A DNA stretch of 64,000 nt from Corinectria fuckeliana (Eukaryota; Ascomycota; Sordariomycetes; Hypocreales; Nectriaceae), in NCBI GenBank assembly GCA_019137255.1, contig WPDH01000280.1, forward strand, positions 362,818 to 426,817, read 5' to 3'. This document shows positions 62,746 through 64,000 of this stretch, piece after piece; within the stretch, counting starts at the first letter, position 1, and each line of letters opens with the position of its first letter. Under the pieces are notes generated by a model that saw only the letters and a list, made by a program, of their open reading frames with translations, ran no database searches and was not told where the DNA came from. The position numbers and the translations under genes are program-made.

Positions 62746-64000
62746 AACTTTTTTTGGAAATTTTGTTAGAGTCACCTTATACTATACGCTTATATAACCC
62801 TATATGCCCTTATATGACCCTGTTTTATATATATTAATTAATCCCTAAATATTTTTAAGTTTTTTTTTACTAGAGTTACTTAATATAATATGCTCTTATA
62901 TAATCTTATTATATATATTTACTAAGATCTTAAGATTAGGAGTATATAACCTTAGGTTATATATCTAGTTATAGCTTAAAAAAACCTCTTATTATAACTT
63001 AATTTTTTCTTTTCTTTTTTTTAATATTATATTTCTAAGTATAAATACCTCTCTCTTTTAATTAGATTTATACTATTATATTACTTTTTTAATTATTATT
63101 CTTTTATATATAGTTTTATATAGCTAAAAGTTATATTTTAATACTTATTTTACTTATTTTAGCTTACTTTTAATAACTTTTAATTTTCTATATATTTATA
63201 TATAATAGTAAGCTAACTTTTATTCTAATAGAAAGTATTATCTTATACTTACTCTCTTTTTCTCTCTTTTACTACTAATTATTTATAAAAATATACCTTT
63301 TTATATAATTATATTCTTATATATAATATTATATAATAAAATACCTTTTATATAAAAAGGTATTACTAAAAAAAAAAAGACTATTATTTAAACTCTAGTT
63401 ATCTTACTTTTTACCTTTTTTTTTTTACTATCTCTTAATATAATAAATAATAATATTATAATAGGTATTAAGCTTAGTAATAAATACTTTTAGTACTTTT
63501 TTAAAAAGATACTTAGTATAACTACTTATAAGTTTATATTTAATATTAAATAGCTTATTATAAACCTAGACTTAATTATTTAGGCTTTTATAAAAGGTTT
63601 AGCTAAAACTAATACTAAAAGTCTTATAGTAATTAAAATAACTAAGATTAGTACTTTTTTTACTTATTTATTTAAGTATATAATCTTATACTTACTTATA
63701 CTAAAACTCTTATAAGCTTAAGATTTATAATAAGATTATAGCTAATCTAAAAATAATACTATATATTATTAACTTATATAGTACTTAAAATTATAATATT
63801 ATATTTTATTATTTTTATAGTATTAAATATAATATTATAAAGTTATATAATAAATATAAATAATATAATAGTACTCTTATTAGGTATATTATTACTTATA
63901 ATACTTACTTATATACTAATTATTATTAAAACTACTTTAATATCTCTTACTTTTTTAGTAAGTTTTCTTATACTTATATATAATCTTATATATATTACTA
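62746..64000. other. AT-only block with a RIP-saturation signature
   Basis: From about 62746 the sequence is roughly 80-85% A+T by eye, and no open frame of note exists. From 62893 to the end I find no CA, TG or CG dinucleotide: C is followed only by T or C, and G is preceded only by A or G. This is what complete CpA-to-TpA conversion by repeat-induced point mutation on both strands would leave. The ancestral element cannot be identified. Confidence 0.85.

Noticed and set aside
28581..64000. tRNA or rRNA genes in intergenic regions
   Set aside because: I looked for T-loop GGTTCGAATCC-like motifs with flanking stems and for conserved rRNA blocks. None was convincing.
62746..64000. Telomeric repeat near the AT-rich end
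   Set aside because: No TTAGGG or CCCTAA array. Isolated aaccct and gaccct words near 62795-62820 are not tandem.

Overview
The window looks like the genome of a filamentous ascomycete (Pezizomycotina, probably Sordariomycetes). The genes carry short introns of 46-103 nt with GT...CTAAC/CTGAC...AG signals. The housekeeping genes are clearly fungal (IRE1, eIF3b, CCT2), and the right end is an AT-only block that looks saturated by repeat-induced point mutation (RIP). I cannot name the species.

Left region (1-28580, minus strand): a single intronless open frame of about 9,526 codons starts at 28580 with a signal peptide and runs off the left edge without a stop. It encodes a giant secreted protein made of hundreds of four-cysteine modules (C-x5-C-x5-C-x4-C). 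From the N terminus it has about eight larger Cys modules, a Gly/Gln/Ser/Thr/Asp stalk, a Ser/Thr linker, a long run of modules interrupted by mucin-like Thr/Pro spacers, and finally a very regular array. In that array four 25-residue modules form a 100-residue (300-bp) higher-order unit, repeated about 35 times. Nothing else in the window is as unusual, and I treat it as the candidate novel system.

A gene-poor stretch (28581-35093) follows, holding at most a decayed small Cys-rich gene. Next come IRE1 (35094-38850, minus; unfolded-protein-response kinase/RNase), another poor stretch with one doubtful reading frame, and a housekeeping divergent pair: eIF3b (minus, 42751-45109) and CCT2 (plus, 45595-47393), separated by 485 bp.

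To the right are a PIP-box-bearing nuclear-type protein (48127-51139), a TBC-domain protein with altered catalytic fingers (52837-55022), a 75-residue zinc-ribbon-like protein (minus, 55571-55798), a GC-rich gene derived from a Tc1/mariner-type transposase with altered catalytic residues (56991-58103), and two unrecognised proteins (58734-59588 and 60137-62228). From about 62746 to the end the sequence is AT-rich, noncoding and free of CA, TG and CG dinucleotides after 62893.

The genes do not form an obvious pathway. One link is suggestive only: IRE1, which monitors protein folding in the ER, is the nearest confident gene to a secreted protein that would need hundreds of disulfides.
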